The translations under genes and the position numbers were made by a program. Of a stretch of 64,000 bases of DNA, positions 19,001-34,000 are shown piece by piece. Every line of letters begins with the position of its first letter. Positions within the stretch are counted from its first letter, which is position 1. The stretch covers positions 558,001 through 622,000 of the forward strand of contig NZ_JAOYOD010000001.1 in the NCBI RefSeq assembly GCF_025833875.1, given 5' to 3'. Below the pieces are notes generated by a model. It did not search any database. It saw nothing but the letters and a program-made list of their open reading frames with translations, and was not told where the DNA came from. The DNA comes from Reichenbachiella ulvae. Its GTDB lineage: Bacteria > Bacteroidota > Bacteroidia > Cytophagales > Cyclobacteriaceae.

Positions 19001-22000
19001 CTTGTTACATCTGCATTGTTGATCGTAATGCTACCATCACTTCCTCCACAATCCACTACATGATTGATATTGCCAGTCACGTTAGCTTCTGTGATAGTGT
19101 GTGTTTCTGTATCGTTTTCTACCTGGAAGGTAGCAGTAGTCGTACATCCGAAATTATTATCAGTTGCATTGTTATCTGTTACCACTACGGTATAAGATCC
19201 AGTCGCCAAACCAGTCAGGTTCAATCCACTGTTAGTGATTGCTCCTGTAGTACCCAGGTTTGCTGATAGTAAATCTGTTGTACCTGTACCCTTATACCAG
19301 GTGTAAGTGTAATCCGTTGCAGAGCCTCCAGTAATAGTCAATGTACCTGTACCCTCATTGCTAACCAACACACAGTAAGTATCTGCAGTAGTGGTAGCTG
19401 TTACAGTAGGAGCGATGGTGTTATCATCAATGGTAAACACTACTGTGCTACTTGTACACTGAGATGTAGTATTTGTAATTGTTACTTGATAATTCCCCGC
19501 AGGAAGGTTTTCCAAACCATTGTTGTCAACAGCCAGACCCGAGATAGTTTCATTGACTCCTGCTGGTAGTGCTCCACCACCTTCTGAAGCAAAATCGAAG
19601 CTGTAATTCGCAATGCTTTGTGCAATACCATCTTCCAATACACTTGTGATTTCAAACGTGCCATTTTCATTTGTACAGTTGGTATTGTGTACCAGGCTGT
19701 ACTCTGAATCCGTGATTGAAAGCACCGGAGTGTTTTCTTGTAGCGTGATTTCCTTGGTACTCACACAAGTATTGTTTGGATCAGTATTGTCCGTTACTCT
19801 TACTGTATAGGTGCCCTGAGGAAGACCAGTGGCGGTTTGTCCATTGGTTCCAGAAGTCCCCTGAGTAGGGATGCCAGAAGCAGCCAAAGTAGTCGTAGTT
19901 CCAGAACCATAGAACCATTCAAAAGTGTAGTCCAATTCAGAATTGCCACTCACACTAGCGGTAATTTGACCAGTACCCCCTACAGTAGCGGCATCACCAC
20001 AGTAAGAATCCAATTGATCCACTGTGAATACAATGTCAGGATCTACTGTGTTATCCTCTATTGAGAAGGCAATGATTGTACTCGCACACTCAGTAGTGTT
20101 ATTGGTAATGGTTACTTGATAATCACCAGTTGGCAGGTTATCCAATCTATTGTTAGAAGTAGCCGCACCTGTAGTAGAAGCCGTAACTCCTGCAGGCAAT
20201 GCACCGCCACCAGCAACCTGGAAGTTGAATGTATATCCAGCCAAACCTTGCGCGATGCTGTTTTCTAAGACATCATTGATTTGGAAAGAACCATTGTCCG
20301 TACAGTTAGTATTGTGATTCAAAGTATACTGAGAGGCCGTTACAGTCACGATCGGAAGTGATTCCGACAAAGTGATTTGTTTCGTGCTCACACAAGTATT
20401 GTTTGGATCAGTGTTGTCTGTTACTCTTACTGTGTATGTTCCCTGAGGAAGACCAGTAGCAGTTTGACCGTTGGTTCCAGAAGTACCTTGAGTTGGGATT
20501 CCTGAAGTAGCCAAAGTAGTACCTGTACCTGCACCGTAGAACCACTCGAAAGTATAATCAGCCGCAGCTTCTCCACTTACGCTGGCAGTAATCTGGCCAG
20601 TTCCTCCTACAGAAGTCGCATCCCCACAGTAAGCATCCAATTGATCTACAGTGAATACAATGTTCGGGTCTACCGTATTGTCATCGATAGAGAATACTAC
20701 GGTTGTACTCGCACACTCAGTAGTGTTATTGGTAATGCTTACTTGATAATCACCAGTTGGCAGGTTATCCAATCTATTGTTAGAAGTAGCCGCACCAGTA
20801 GTAGAAGCCGTAACTCCTGCAGGCAATGCACCACCACCAGCAACCTGGAAATTGAATGTATATCCAGCCAAACCTTGCGCGATGCTGTTTTCTAAGACAT
20901 CATTGATTTGGAAAGAACCATTGTCCGTACAGTTAGTATTGTGATTCAAAGTATACTGAGAAGCCGTCACAGTCACGATCGGAAGTGATTCCGACAATGA
21001 GATTTGTTTTGTGCTCACACAAGTATTATTTGGATCCGTATTGTCTGTTACTCTTACCGTGTAAGTTCCCTGAGGAAGGCCAGTAGCGGTTTGACCGTTG
21101 GTTCCAGAAGTACCCTGAGTTGGGATTCCTGAAGCAGCCAAAGTAGTACCTGTTCCCGTACCATAGAACCATTCGAAAGTATAGTCAGCCGCAGCTTCTC
21201 CACTTACACTAGCAGTGATTTGACCATTACCTCCTACAGTAGTCGCATCCCCACAATAAGTATCCAATTGATCTACAGTGAATACAATGTTCGGGTCTAC
21301 CGTATTGTCCTCGATAGAGAATACTACAGTTGTACTCGCACACTCAGTAGTGTTATTGGTAATGGTTACTTGATAATCACCAGTTGGCAGGTTATCCAAT
21401 CTATTGTTAGAAGTAGCTGCACCAGTAGTAGAAGCCGTAACTCCTGCAGGCAATGCACCACCACCAGCAACCTGGAAGTTGAATGTATATCCAGCCAAAC
21501 CTTGCGCGATGCTGTTTTCTAAGACATCATTGATTTGGAAAGAACCATTGTCCGTACAGTTAGTATTGTGATTCAAAGTATACTGAGAAGCCGTCACAGT
21601 CACGATCGGAAGTGATTCCGACAATGAGATTTGTTTTGTGCTCACACAAGTATTATTTGGATCCGTATTGTCTGTTACTCTTACTGTATATGTTCCCTGA
21701 GGAAGACCAGTAGCAGTTTGCCCGTTGGTTCCAGAAGTACCCTGAGTTGGGATTCCTGAAGCAGCCAAAGTAGTACCTGTTCCCGTACCATAGAACCATT
21801 CGAAAGTATAGTCAGCCGCAGCTTCTCCACTCACGCTAGCAGTAATTTGACCATTACCTCCGACAGTAGTAGCATCCCCACAATAAGTATCCAATTGATC
21901 TACAGTGAATACAATGTTTGGATCTACGGTGTTATCATCAATAGAGAATGATACTGTAGTACTTGCACAAGTAGTAACATCATTAGTAATTGTTACTTGA

Positions 22001-25000
22001 TAATCACCTGTAGGCAAGTTATCCAATCTGTTGTCGTCTGTAGCAGCACCAGTGGAAGAAGCAACCACTCCACCAGGAAGGGCTCCACCACCAGCAACTT
22101 CAAAGAGGAAGGTGTAGTTAGCCAAGCCTTGTGCTGCTCCATCTTCTAGCACGTCATTAATTTGGAACGACCCATTGTCAGTACAGTTAGTGTTGTGTGC
22201 TAAGGTGTACTGAGAGGCAGTAACTGAAAGGATAGGAAGATCTTCAGAAAGCGTAATTTGTTTTGTGCTCAAACAAGTCTGATTTGGATCAGTGTTGTCT
22301 GTTACCCTAACTGTATAGGTTCCTTGAGGAAGCCCAGTAGCGGTTTGACCGTTGGTTCCAGATGTTCCTTGAGTTACAATTCCTGAAGCCGCTAGGGTAG
22401 TAGATGTACCTGAACCGTAGAACCACTCGAAAGTATAGTCTCCAGCAGATTGGCCATTGACATTTGCAGTGATTTGACCATCACCGCCTCCTGTAATTGC
22501 ATCTCCACAGTAAGAATCCAATTGATCCACTGTGAATACAATGTCCGGAAGTACGGTATTGTCTTCAATCTCTAACTCAATCGGAGATGTCGCACAACCA
22601 TCCGATCCTGTACCAGTTAATCTAGCTTCTACAAAGTAGGTTCCTGCAGCCACACCTGATAGGGTAGCGCCAGTTTCAGCCAAAGTAGTTCCATAGGTTC
22701 CTTGATGCCATGTGAAAGTATAATCACCCACATTTCCTGAAGTAATGCCGGTCACCTCAATGCTACCTGTACCACCACAATTTGTGATAGGAGTGATATC
22801 AGTCGCGGTAATTTGCTGCTCTACAGGCTCATGAGGTACGACGAATGTTTCTTCTATCATACAGCCATTGACTGCTGGTCCAACTAGACCCATTCTTTCA
22901 ATTTGCAATACATAAGTACCAGGTCCCAGATCATTGGCAGTAGATGTCAATACATTGTCATTGGTTTGAATTTCATCTCCTGGAGATTCTGAACCTTCTA
23001 TATACCATCTAAATTGGAAATCATTGGCTAAAGTGGAATCACCTTGATATTTAATGACCGTTGCACTGATGCTTCCGTCACCACCGAGTCCTTGACCTGC
23101 AACTCCTTCTTCATCACAGTTGGTATTAGCCGTGATTGATGAAGAGTCTAGGATTGGCTCAAAGGCTCTTTGATCAATTGCATCTGTAGCATAGGCAGAG
23201 AAACATTGATCCGTATTGCCTGGTGCAAATGCAGGGTTGCTGATTTGCTGAGCCACAGCTGTATAAGTGCCAGCAGGTAGACCAGTAAAGGTTACCTCAT
23301 CTCCAGGGGATAAACCTGCCCCAGAGATTGTTTTGGGATAAGTATCTCCTTCATAAGTATAAGTTGCAAATTTATCCGCAGGTACTCCAGCACCAGCATA
23401 GAGATAAATGGTGTATTCAGAAATATCATCCACCTGACCATCGATGTATCCATCAGTAACAGTGGTAGAAGTAGAAGTAGTTGCTCCACTGTTATCACCG
23501 GTCACATTCTCCCCATTGATGAAATCGCCAGAGGTAGTTGTGATTACCAATGTTGAACCATCATCACTATTGACGATACCCGTTGCTCCTCCAGTACTTG
23601 TGACATTTTCACCATCTTCGAATGTTCCTGATCCGCCTGTGTAAGCAATCGATACATTATCTGCTAAGCCTACCGTAGCTTCTCCATTATCTGGACACTC
23701 CTCTACGTGTTTGATCGCAATGGTAGTTGTAGCTTGTTGTCCAATGTATGGAAGATCAAATACTTGTTGTGTTCTACATCCAGATGTTTGATCGATCATT
23801 ACTACTGTGTAAAGACCAGGTGCAATACCATCAATTGTGGTTGTTGCAGTGCCCAACCCACCGGTCGTACTAGTAATAGAAACTGTGAAATCTGTGTCAG
23901 TTAAGGTACCACCATCTGTAAGTGGAGTTCCTGAGCTTGGATCTACATCATAGTCACCAGTTCCTTCATACCATTCGAATGCAATGTTGTTTCCGCCTGG
24001 ATTCGTTGCTAAGTCAGCAGTGATGTCTCCAGCAGCTTTACAACTCGATGGGATTACACCCACAGATAGATCAGCTGTTGGTCTAGCTGGTGTATTATCC
24101 AATACCTCAATTCTGGTTGCATTGCTGCTACAAGAAGAGTTGTTGTCAGTGACTACTACAGTGTAATAACCTGTTTCCAGTCCTTCTCCAGCCGAGATTT
24201 CTGTCAATTCAGCAGTTGTTTGCGATAGGAGAGTGCCGGCCACTGACTCTCCTTGATACCATGCATAAGTATAACTAGGAGTATATCCAATTGGTGCGGT
24301 TCCTCCATCTGAATATGTAACAGATACATTGTCTACTCTAGCGATACCATTGGCTGGCAAACATTCGTTCTGAGCTGTTTGGCTCATGTTTACTGTGAAT
24401 ATTGGATAAGCACGTCTGATGGTCACCTCCTGTGTTTCGAAACACTGGCTCGCATCGTGAATCACTTTTACAGTGTACGTACCTTGTGGTAGTCCATCGA
24501 TGATATGGTTGCTCCCTTCGCTATCTGTAGTACCACTTGCACTAGCAAGGGCAGCAGGTAGCAAATTGCTCGACAATGTATTGGTTCCTCTGTACCATTC
24601 GATGGTGTATCCTGAATTGTCTGCAGCATCGATATTGGCAGTTACCTGACCAATTGGGTTAGAAGAGTCACAAGTAAAGTTGTCCTGAGTTACTTCAGCC
24701 GTAAAAGTGAAAGTAGGTGCTTGATCTTCTACCTCAATTGTGACAGTTGCAGAGATACAACCTGTCGTATTGTTCACAGCCTCAACCGTATACAAACCAG
24801 CACTTAGGTTTTGGATATGATTGGTGCTAGAACCAGAGACATTAGGAGTTACTGCTGTATTTCCTTTTTGCGTTTCAATGTCATCCAGGTCATCTATTTG
24901 AGTACCTGTATTTGAGTTGCCAATATACCATCTGTAGGTATAATCGTTCACTTCATCATCAAATCCACCACCGGTTACATCTGTCAACTCGATAGCACCG

Positions 25001-28000
25001 TTTGGATAAGTGGTAGCACCTGTACAAACAGTTACATGTGTGATGTTTACATCAGCCGCCTCAGTATTATCAATAACAGGATCCGTAGGATTGTTATCGA
25101 TAGTGAATTCTAATTCTTCTGTACATCCGGTAGTAGTGTTAGTCACCCTTGCTGTATAAGTACCACCTGGAAGTTGTTCGATAGTAGCTGCATTTGATGC
25201 AGAGGCACTACTTATCACCACTTGATTGTAATCTGCTTCTGTGTTTCTTGGTGCTACTCCTAGCTTATCAGCTGCATTTGTACTTGAACCGATAAAGAAC
25301 TCGAAGTTGAAAGTATCACCATTTGTATTAGAAGCGTTGATTTGTGTTTCACCTGTAAATGCATCCGTACAAGAGATTTGATCTGAAATTGGAGTCTCTG
25401 TCATAGTGATTGGTAAGAGATCCTCAGTCACCTCAACGGTCACTGTAGCAGAGATACATCCAGTTGTACTATTTACTGCTTCTACAGTATAGAATCCAGC
25501 ACTTAGGTTTTGAATATGATTAGAAGTTGCACCAGTTACATTAGTGTTTGAAGCAGGTGTAACTCCTTTTTGAGTTTCAATATCCGAACCGTTTGTGATC
25601 TGAGTACCTGTATTGGAGTTACCAATATACCATCTATAAGTATAGTCATTGATTTCATCATCAAATCCTCCACCAGTCACATCATTCAATTGAATTTGAC
25701 CATTGGCGAAAGCAGTACCTCCGCTACAAACATTCACTGGAGTAACCGTAATATCACCTGCGTCAGCATTGTCAATTACAGGATCCGTAGGATTGTTATC
25801 GATAGTAAATTCTAATTCTTCCGTACATCCGGTAGCGGTGTTAGTCACCCTTGCAGTGTAGGTTCCACCAGGTAGTTGCTCAATAGTGGCTGCATTAGAG
25901 ACTGAAGCGCCGCTAATTACTACTTGGTTGTAATCTGCTTCTGCATTTCTAGGTGCTACACCTAATTTGTCAGCTGCATTCGTGCTAGTGCCAATGAAGA
26001 ACTCAAAGTTGAAAGTGTCTCCATCAGTGTTAGTTGCATTGATTTGCGTTTCACCTGTGTAAGCGTCAGTACAAGAAATTTGATCTGAAATCGGAGTCTC
26101 TGTCATAGTGATAGGTAAGAGATCTTCAGTCACTTCTAGCGTCACAGTAGCGGAAATACACCCTGTAGTAGTATTTACTGCCTCAACCGTATATAAACCA
26201 GCACTTAGATTTTGAATATGATTGCTAGTAGCACCAGTCACTACAGCGTTGGCCGCTGGTGTTACACCTTTTTGCGTTTCAATATTAGTACCATTATTTA
26301 TTTGAGTACCAGTATTGGAGTTCCCGATGTACCATCTGTATGTATAGTCATTGACTTCATCATCAAATCCACCTCCAGTCACATCGTTCAATTGAATTTC
26401 TCCATTCGCGAAAGCTGTAACTCCACTACATACGGTTACTGGAGTAATGGTAACATCTGCAGCTTCAGTATTATCAATAACAGGATCCGTAGGATTGTTA
26501 TCGATGGTGAATTCTAATTCTTCTGTACAACCAGTGGTAGTGTTAGTTACCAAAGCAGTGTATACACCACCTGGTAGTTGTTCGATAGTAGCTGCATTAG
26601 AAGATGAAGCGCTACTAATCACCACTTGATCATAATTTGCTTCTCCACTTCTTGGTGCTACGCCTAATTTATCAGCTGCATTCGTGCTAGAGCCTACAAA
26701 GAATTCGAAGTTGAAAGTATCACCATTTGTATTAGAAGCGTTGATTTGCGTTTCACCTGTGTAAGCGTCAGTACAAGAGATTTGATCTGAAATCGGAGTC
26801 TCTGTCATAGTGATTGGTAAGAGATCCTCAGTCACCTCAATTGTCACTGTAGCAGAGATACACCCAGTTGTACTATTTACTGCTTCCACAGTATAGAATC
26901 CAGTACTTAAGTTTTGGATATGATTAGAAGTTGCGCCAGTTACATTAGTGTTTGAAGCAGGTGTAACTCCTTTTTGAGTTTCAATATCCGAACCGTTTGT
27001 GATCTGAGTACCAGTATTGGAGTTACCAATATACCATCTATAAGTATAGTCATTGACTTCATCGTCAAATCCTCCACCAGTCACATCATTCAATTGGATT
27101 TGTCCATTGGCGAAAGCTGCACCACCGCTACAAACATTCACCGGAGTGACTGTAATATCACCTGCGTCAGCATTGTCAATAACAGGATCCGTAGGATTGT
27201 TATCGATAGTGAATTCTAATTCTTCCGTACATCCGGTTGTGGTGTTAGTCACCATTGCGGTATAAGTTCCACCTGGTAGTTGTGCAATTGTAGCCGCATT
27301 AGATGCTGAGGCGCTGCTGATCACTACTTGATCGTAATTGGCTTCTGCATTTCTAGGTGCTACTCCTAACTTATCTGCTGCATTAGTGCTAGTGCCAATG
27401 AAGAACTCAAAGTTGAAAGTGTCTCCATCAGTGTTAGTTGCATTGATTTGCGTTTCACCTGTGTAAGCGTCAGTACAAGAGATTTGATCTGAAATCGGAG
27501 TCTCTGTCATAGTAATAGGCAGGAGATTCTCTGTCATTTCTATTGTTACTGTTGCTGAGGTACAACCTGTAGTGTTATTAATAGCCTCTACCGTGTATAG
27601 ACCCGCACTGATGTTTTGAATGTGATTGGTAGTTGCACCAGCAACCGCAACAGTGGCTATTGGAGTGTTACCTTTTTGCGTTTCAATATCAGTACCATCA
27701 GTGATTTGAGTTCCTGTATTTGAATTACCGATATACCATCTATAAGTATAGTCATTCACTTCATCATTGAACCCAGCACCTGTTACATCATTCAATTGAA
27801 TTTGTCCATCTGCGAATGCCGTACTTCCGCTACATTGAGTCACTTCTGTGATAGTGACATCCGTAGCTTCAGTATTGTCAATAATTGGATCTACCAGATT
27901 ATTGTCTATTGTAAATTCAATCTCATCCGTACAACCTGTAACTTCATTGGTTACAAGAGCAGTATAAGTTCCTTGTGGCAGTGCTGATATCTGAGCAGCT

Positions 28001-31000
28001 GTCGAACCAGAAGCATTGGCAATCGATACCTGATCCAAATTAGGGTCAGAAGCGATTGGCAGTTGGTTAGCTGCATCCGTGTTTTGTCCATTGAAGAATT
28101 CGAATGAGAAAGTATCAGTGCCTGCAGCAGAAGTAGCTGTGATCTCTGTACTACCTGTTGGATCTCCTGTACAAGCGGTTTGATCTGTTCCAGGATTTTC
28201 ACCCAAAGTAATCGAAGCTAAGCTCTCTGTTACTTCTACGGTTACATAGGCAGAAGCACAACCAGTTGCTGTATTCGTAGCACTTACATAGTAGGTGCCA
28301 GCATCCAAATTCTTAATATGATTGGTAGTAGCATCTGCTACGGTAATAGCTGCTGCTGTACCACCTTTCAATGTTCCAATGTTGTCACCATCATTGATGA
28401 TAGTTCCAGTACTGCCTCCGATTCTCCAGGTGTATGTGTAGTCATTCACTTGATCGGTGAAGCTTCCATCTGTGTTTACATCAATGATTTCAATTTCACC
28501 TTCAGGGAAAGTAGTTGATCCAATACAAGAATTAACAGGAGTAACTACAGCAGTCGCGCTGGTTACGATTGGTGCAACTGGAGCTGAACTCAAGGTGATT
28601 GTAGAGATGTTTGCACAACCCCCATCAGTTTTGGTCACCTTTACTGTATAAGTAGCGTTTCCAGATGGAGCGTTTAATCCTGAGATCGTGGAGTTGTTCG
28701 TTCCGGATAAAGCCACAACAGATCCATTGCCCGCATCATCTCCATCGGTTAATGGAGTTTCTGAATCCAGGTCAGAGACAGCAGCGAATGATCCGATGTA
28801 CCATTCAAAAGTATGGTTGTCCTGTGTATTCAACCCACCATCTACGGCAAATGCTTCAAGCGAACCATTACCAATGGTACAACCAGTATTGGCCGCTACT
28901 TCATTTAAGTTAACAGATGGGTAGATAGGAGTGTAGCCAATAGTTACTTCTTCAGGGCCTACAGAACATCCCGTTTCGGTGTTAAATGCGGTCACTTTAT
29001 AAGTACCTGCTGCCATTCCAGAAATGGTATTGGCAGTGCCATCCACGCTAGCATCTACACTGGTTTTGCCAGTGATTGGATTGTCAGATATATCAGTCCA
29101 TGACCAGGTATAATCTTCTTTGCTTTCTCCAAATATTCTGGCACTCGCAAATCCATTTGGTGTACCTGAACAATTACTTTGATCACTGATGATCGGAGTA
29201 GCGAAAATTGGATCAACCGAATTGGTTCCAATTGTGGTGGTGGTAGTGACATCACAATTATTGTCGTTGTTGGCAACCAATATGGTATAACTTCCATTAG
29301 CCAAACCAGTGAAGGTATAATCTCCATCCATATCAGTAATAGGTCCTGCATATGGAGTAGCAGTTATATCAGTACCAGTATAGATGGTGAAATCATATCC
29401 ATTGACAGGCTCGCCAATAAGTGGGTTTGTAGATGCGACTACATTTTGCGTACCATTTCCACCTACACAGTATTCGTCAGACGTACTGAGTTGTTTAACT
29501 GTTACAGGCTCCTGATCAGCTTCTTCTACCAATACAGTAATATCCTCCGCAGGACAACCCGAGATGTTATTGACTACAGAAATGGTATAAGTTCCTGGAT
29601 CCAATCCTTCAAATACCGCAGTTGTGTTTTCAGCTATAGGAGTTCCAGAACTGTTTCCACCCTGATACAATTCGTAGTAATATTCTGCTACTTCGAAAAC
29701 AATACCATCAAGAAGGTTACCTTCTAACTCATTGTTAGTTGCAGAAGAAATCGCCTTGAACTGGAATCTGGTTGACGTTTGACCATCAGGAATGGTGTAA
29801 TCACCACTGAAGTAGTTCCATTGAGAATTGTCTGATGAAAAGCGACCGATTTCAGTACCCGCATCACCAACAGCCACATCATCAATTAGAAGGGCAACTA
29901 CATCTTCTCCACCTCCTCTACGAGCTCTGTGAGCAAATCCCCAGGACATACGGATTCCTGGTTTAGTTACTACGTCAAAGTAGAGTGTCCCAAAATAATG
30001 CGCATTGATTTCTGCCCACTGTTGCCCCTCATAGGCTTGAAAGCCTCCATTGAATCCGTTAGGGTGAATCTCGATTACATTACTGTATTGCTCTCCTGCA
30101 CGGTCGTTATATGTACTCCATCCATCTGTGTTGGCTTGATCGATGTAGAACCAATTGGTTGCTCCAATTGGGCCTCCAGCTTCAACAAAAGCAGCGTTGG
30201 CCGGATCTTTAGTGTCAGGTACTTCAAAACTACCATTTTCAACCACCTCATATTCATCTGTATCTACCGCGTCTAGCGATAGGGCAGAAGCATCAATCGA
30301 TCCTGCCGAAATCACAGTTCCATTACATGAAATAGCTGGAACAATAACAATGTCATCTGTATTGGTTGGGTTTGTTGGATATGAAATGTCATCCTCTACT
30401 GTAAACTGAAGTCTGCCAGTACAGTTACTAGCATCAGTAGCAGTGACCAAATACTGGCCTGCATCTAAAAGGAGGGCAGTCTGATTGTTGGTGCCAGATA
30501 CGGTGAAAATTTCATTCTCAGCTATCACAGATGAACCTGAATAATAATGGAAAGTATAATCCTCAGTATCACCACCTACCACTGTCGCAGTAGCGCTACC
30601 ACTACCATTTTCACTACATGACTGGTTATCTCTTACATCTACACTCAATTCAGGGGCACCAGATTCATCTAGAACCTCAACCATGATAGGTTCTGTGTAA
30701 CAAAAAGTTGGATTTGGGTTTTCTGTATGTTGTGCAACCACTGTGTACCAGCCCGGAGCAAGGTTTTTGCGGAATTGTCCCGAAGCACCTGAACCTGCAT
30801 TACCTGTACCTGAGTAATCAGGAGTAGCTTTTATGCCTTGTCCGTCGTACCAGTAGAAAGTATATTTTACATCATTCTGATCTGTTTCTACTTTGATTTC
30901 ACCATTGCTGGAGATACAGTCAGTCACATTGGTTAGAGTAGCAACAGAAATAACAGGTAGTGTTACACTTGTTGTAACATCCTCTGAGGCAGTTGTCTCA

Positions 31001-34000
31001 CAGCCTGAAGTATTATCAGTAACCACGACAGAGTAAGTTCTGGCCAACAAGCCTGTTGCTGAAGAACCTACACTCTGCACAGTCGTGAAGTCATTGCCAA
31101 TGTACCAGGTGAAAGTATAACCGTCGGTTACCTGAACGCCATTTTCGATTACGTAGGCATCCAAAATACCATCTGGAGATCCACAATTAGTAAAGTCTTG
31201 CGTTTTAACGATTTCTACTACAGGAGCATCTGTTGTTGTAGTAATTACAATTTCTTCAACAGCGGAGACACAAGAGTTAGTTTGAGATGCTGCTACTACC
31301 TGATAAGTACCAGAAGCTAAAGTAGCAATTCTGTTTCCTGTATAAATGGTGTCATTGAAGTTGTTCGCTTGAAACCAGTAGAAGTCAAAGCCTGCAGTGA
31401 TTTCTCCAGACTGAGCATCTGTTACACCTTCCACCAATACATTGTCTAGATAATAGAATTCATCGTCTGAGTTATTTCTAACTTCTGCTACTATTTTCAT
31501 GGTGGTACCAGCACCAGATCCAGTTGCAGTGATGGTTCCAAAGTTTCCACTCTGAAGTCCATCTGTCAAGCTGGTTTTATTACCGTCGATTACAGAATAA
31601 ACTCTTAAGTAGTCATTAGATCCTGCAGATGCACTTGATTTTAAATCAATGGAGAAATCAACTGATTGGTAACTGGAAATATCTATTTCGGCAGTCTCCC
31701 AAACCGCTTCTCCATCTGTATCCGCAAAGAATAGTTCAAAAGACAACCCGGTGTTAGACACTTCAAGGTTATCTGCATTGTTTGGTGTTTCTGTGAATGA
31801 CCAAGCTGAAGTTCCATTATCTACTTCAGTGCCAGGAGTCAAATCATCGAAGGTCTCTTCATATACCACCTCGGAAGTTTCAGAAGTAGTACCGAAATAA
31901 TACACTCTTGCATCTCCATTGTTAGGTTTTGTAGGGTCACATTTAGCATTATGACTAATGATTTCGTGCTGAATATCAAAAGTCTGAGAAGTAACAGCTA
32001 CAAAATCAATATTGTTATTGTCCTCACATTCAGTCAGTGGTCTAAAGAAGCTTGCTACTGGCACATCCTGAGTTCCATCATCGTTGACAGATACATAAAG
32101 GTCAAAATCTCCGCCCGTTCCTTCTACTTCTGCAGTAATGGTCATTGACTCTCCAATGTCGAATCCAGAAATACTGGTCACTACTGTGTTCAATTTAGTT
32201 GAGCTGGCATCATTAGGAGCTCCTTCGTAAAATGTAATAGGCAGGTTACCAGCTAGTACTACATCTCCTGCATTTTGAATCGTAACACTTACATTAAAGT
32301 TTACCTCAGGACAAGCCGCGCTTCCTACATTGGTGATACTCACCAGTTCGATATCTGGACTTACAAAAGAAGGACAACCGGTTTCGTCCAAATAAGGAGA
32401 TTGACCTAAGAAGTTATTCAGAGGTCTGTTTTCTGGGTTGGTGCTACCTTCACAGGATTGGAAGATTTTTGTCATATCCTGTTGTGTGATAGGAATGGTC
32501 AGGTCATCATTGACGTTGACATTGAAGTAAGCATGCTGGTTCCATACTGCACGAGAAGGCTGCCAGTTTTCACCATTGGATTCATAAACTCGAATCTGAC
32601 CATACTTTCCATTTTCGTAAGGAGAGACGGGTGTGTTGTTATCAGTAGAACAGGCCACACAAATTTCAGTTTGACCATCACCATCCACGTCAGCAACTAA
32701 AGGGTACTCTTCAAAGGTCTGTGACGTACAGCTAATGGTTTTCAAGGAGGTTTTAGAAGAACCATCTATGATATGGATGTAGTCTTCTCCTCTATAAACG
32801 ATCTCATGTGCACCATCTCCGTCAAAATCGAAAACAGTACTACCAGAGAATCCTGAAGTACCTTCATTTACATCTTTGATCCAAAACTCCTGCATGTTTT
32901 CATCCAGGGCATATATTCGTTGTTTGGAGTTAAATGTACAGTTAAGTGATCCATCACCATCAATGTCAGCTATGTTGATACGACCCGTTGCATGATCATG
33001 ATTTTCGGGAAGGTTGTAGGTAAGTACTCCGTTATTTGTGACATCCCAGAAAAATACAGTAGTCCAAAGGTTGCCACTTACAAACTGACCACCACTGAAG
33101 ATTACATCTACATTGCCGTCAAGATTGTAATCTGTAACCGAAGAAGAGTTAAAGTTCCAGTCATTGTATTTAATGGCATATTGTCCATCTGCTGGAAGGA
33201 TGTCGTTGATGTCTCTTTCTAGCGTGCGTGTGGCCGTAGCTATATTTACACTGTAGATTTTTCCGCCCGCTACGATTTCCAGGCCTTGACAGTTGGTACA
33301 AGCGCCATCAGGAAGTGCATCAATAGCTACAGTACCATGAGGTACCTCAGTTCTAAAATCACCTGTGCCCGCAATAATTACTGCACCTGTATGTGCATTT
33401 CTAATTTCGTTTCCATGAAGTAATTCAACCACACCGTCACCATCAAAATCTGCAAGAGATATCAATCCTACTTTATCTCCTGTATTTGAAGTGGTTGCCC
33501 ACATTTGGTTAAGCTCACAGTCATACATGGCCAAATTGCCATTCTTAAATCCTCTAACGAATATTTCTCCACAATCGTCATCGCGGAGGTTAGCTATAGC
33601 TACAGTATGCGCAATATCAAATCCTACATTCCTTGGACCTTCTTGGGTAGAACCAGTCGCACCATCCAAAATGGTAAGTGTATTGTTCTCGCGGTTGGTT
33701 ACTACTACTTCAGGAGTACCATCACCATCAATATCACCTACTGCAGGGTTTGCAGTATTAAACGCTGTTTCATCATCTGAGCCCCATTGGAGTCTCACAT
33801 CGAAGGTCGGGTTGGAAGTAGCCTCACTTTCACAATTGATGGCGTTACCAAAATAAAACTCCAGACACTGCGCATCCCCAGAACAATCACCATCGTAACA
33901 GTCGATGAAACCGTCATTGTCATTGTCTATACCATCGTCACAAATTTCTTGTGCCGAAGCTATCAGGGAGATACACAGGAGTGGAAGGATAAAGATTATC

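Noticed and set aside
20641..21522. Two nearly identical plus-strand frames of 84 and 100 residues
   Set aside because: They are antisense copies of the 627-bp repeats, not a duplicated gene.
19388..27506. Possible CRISPR or satellite array
   Set aside because: The repeats are 627 and 702 bases long, keep a single coding frame and have no spacers.
29179..29727. 182-residue frame on the plus strand inside the giant adhesin gene
   Set aside because: It is a shadow of the minus-strand repeat gene. Many similar plus-strand frames recur with the repeat period and have no family features.
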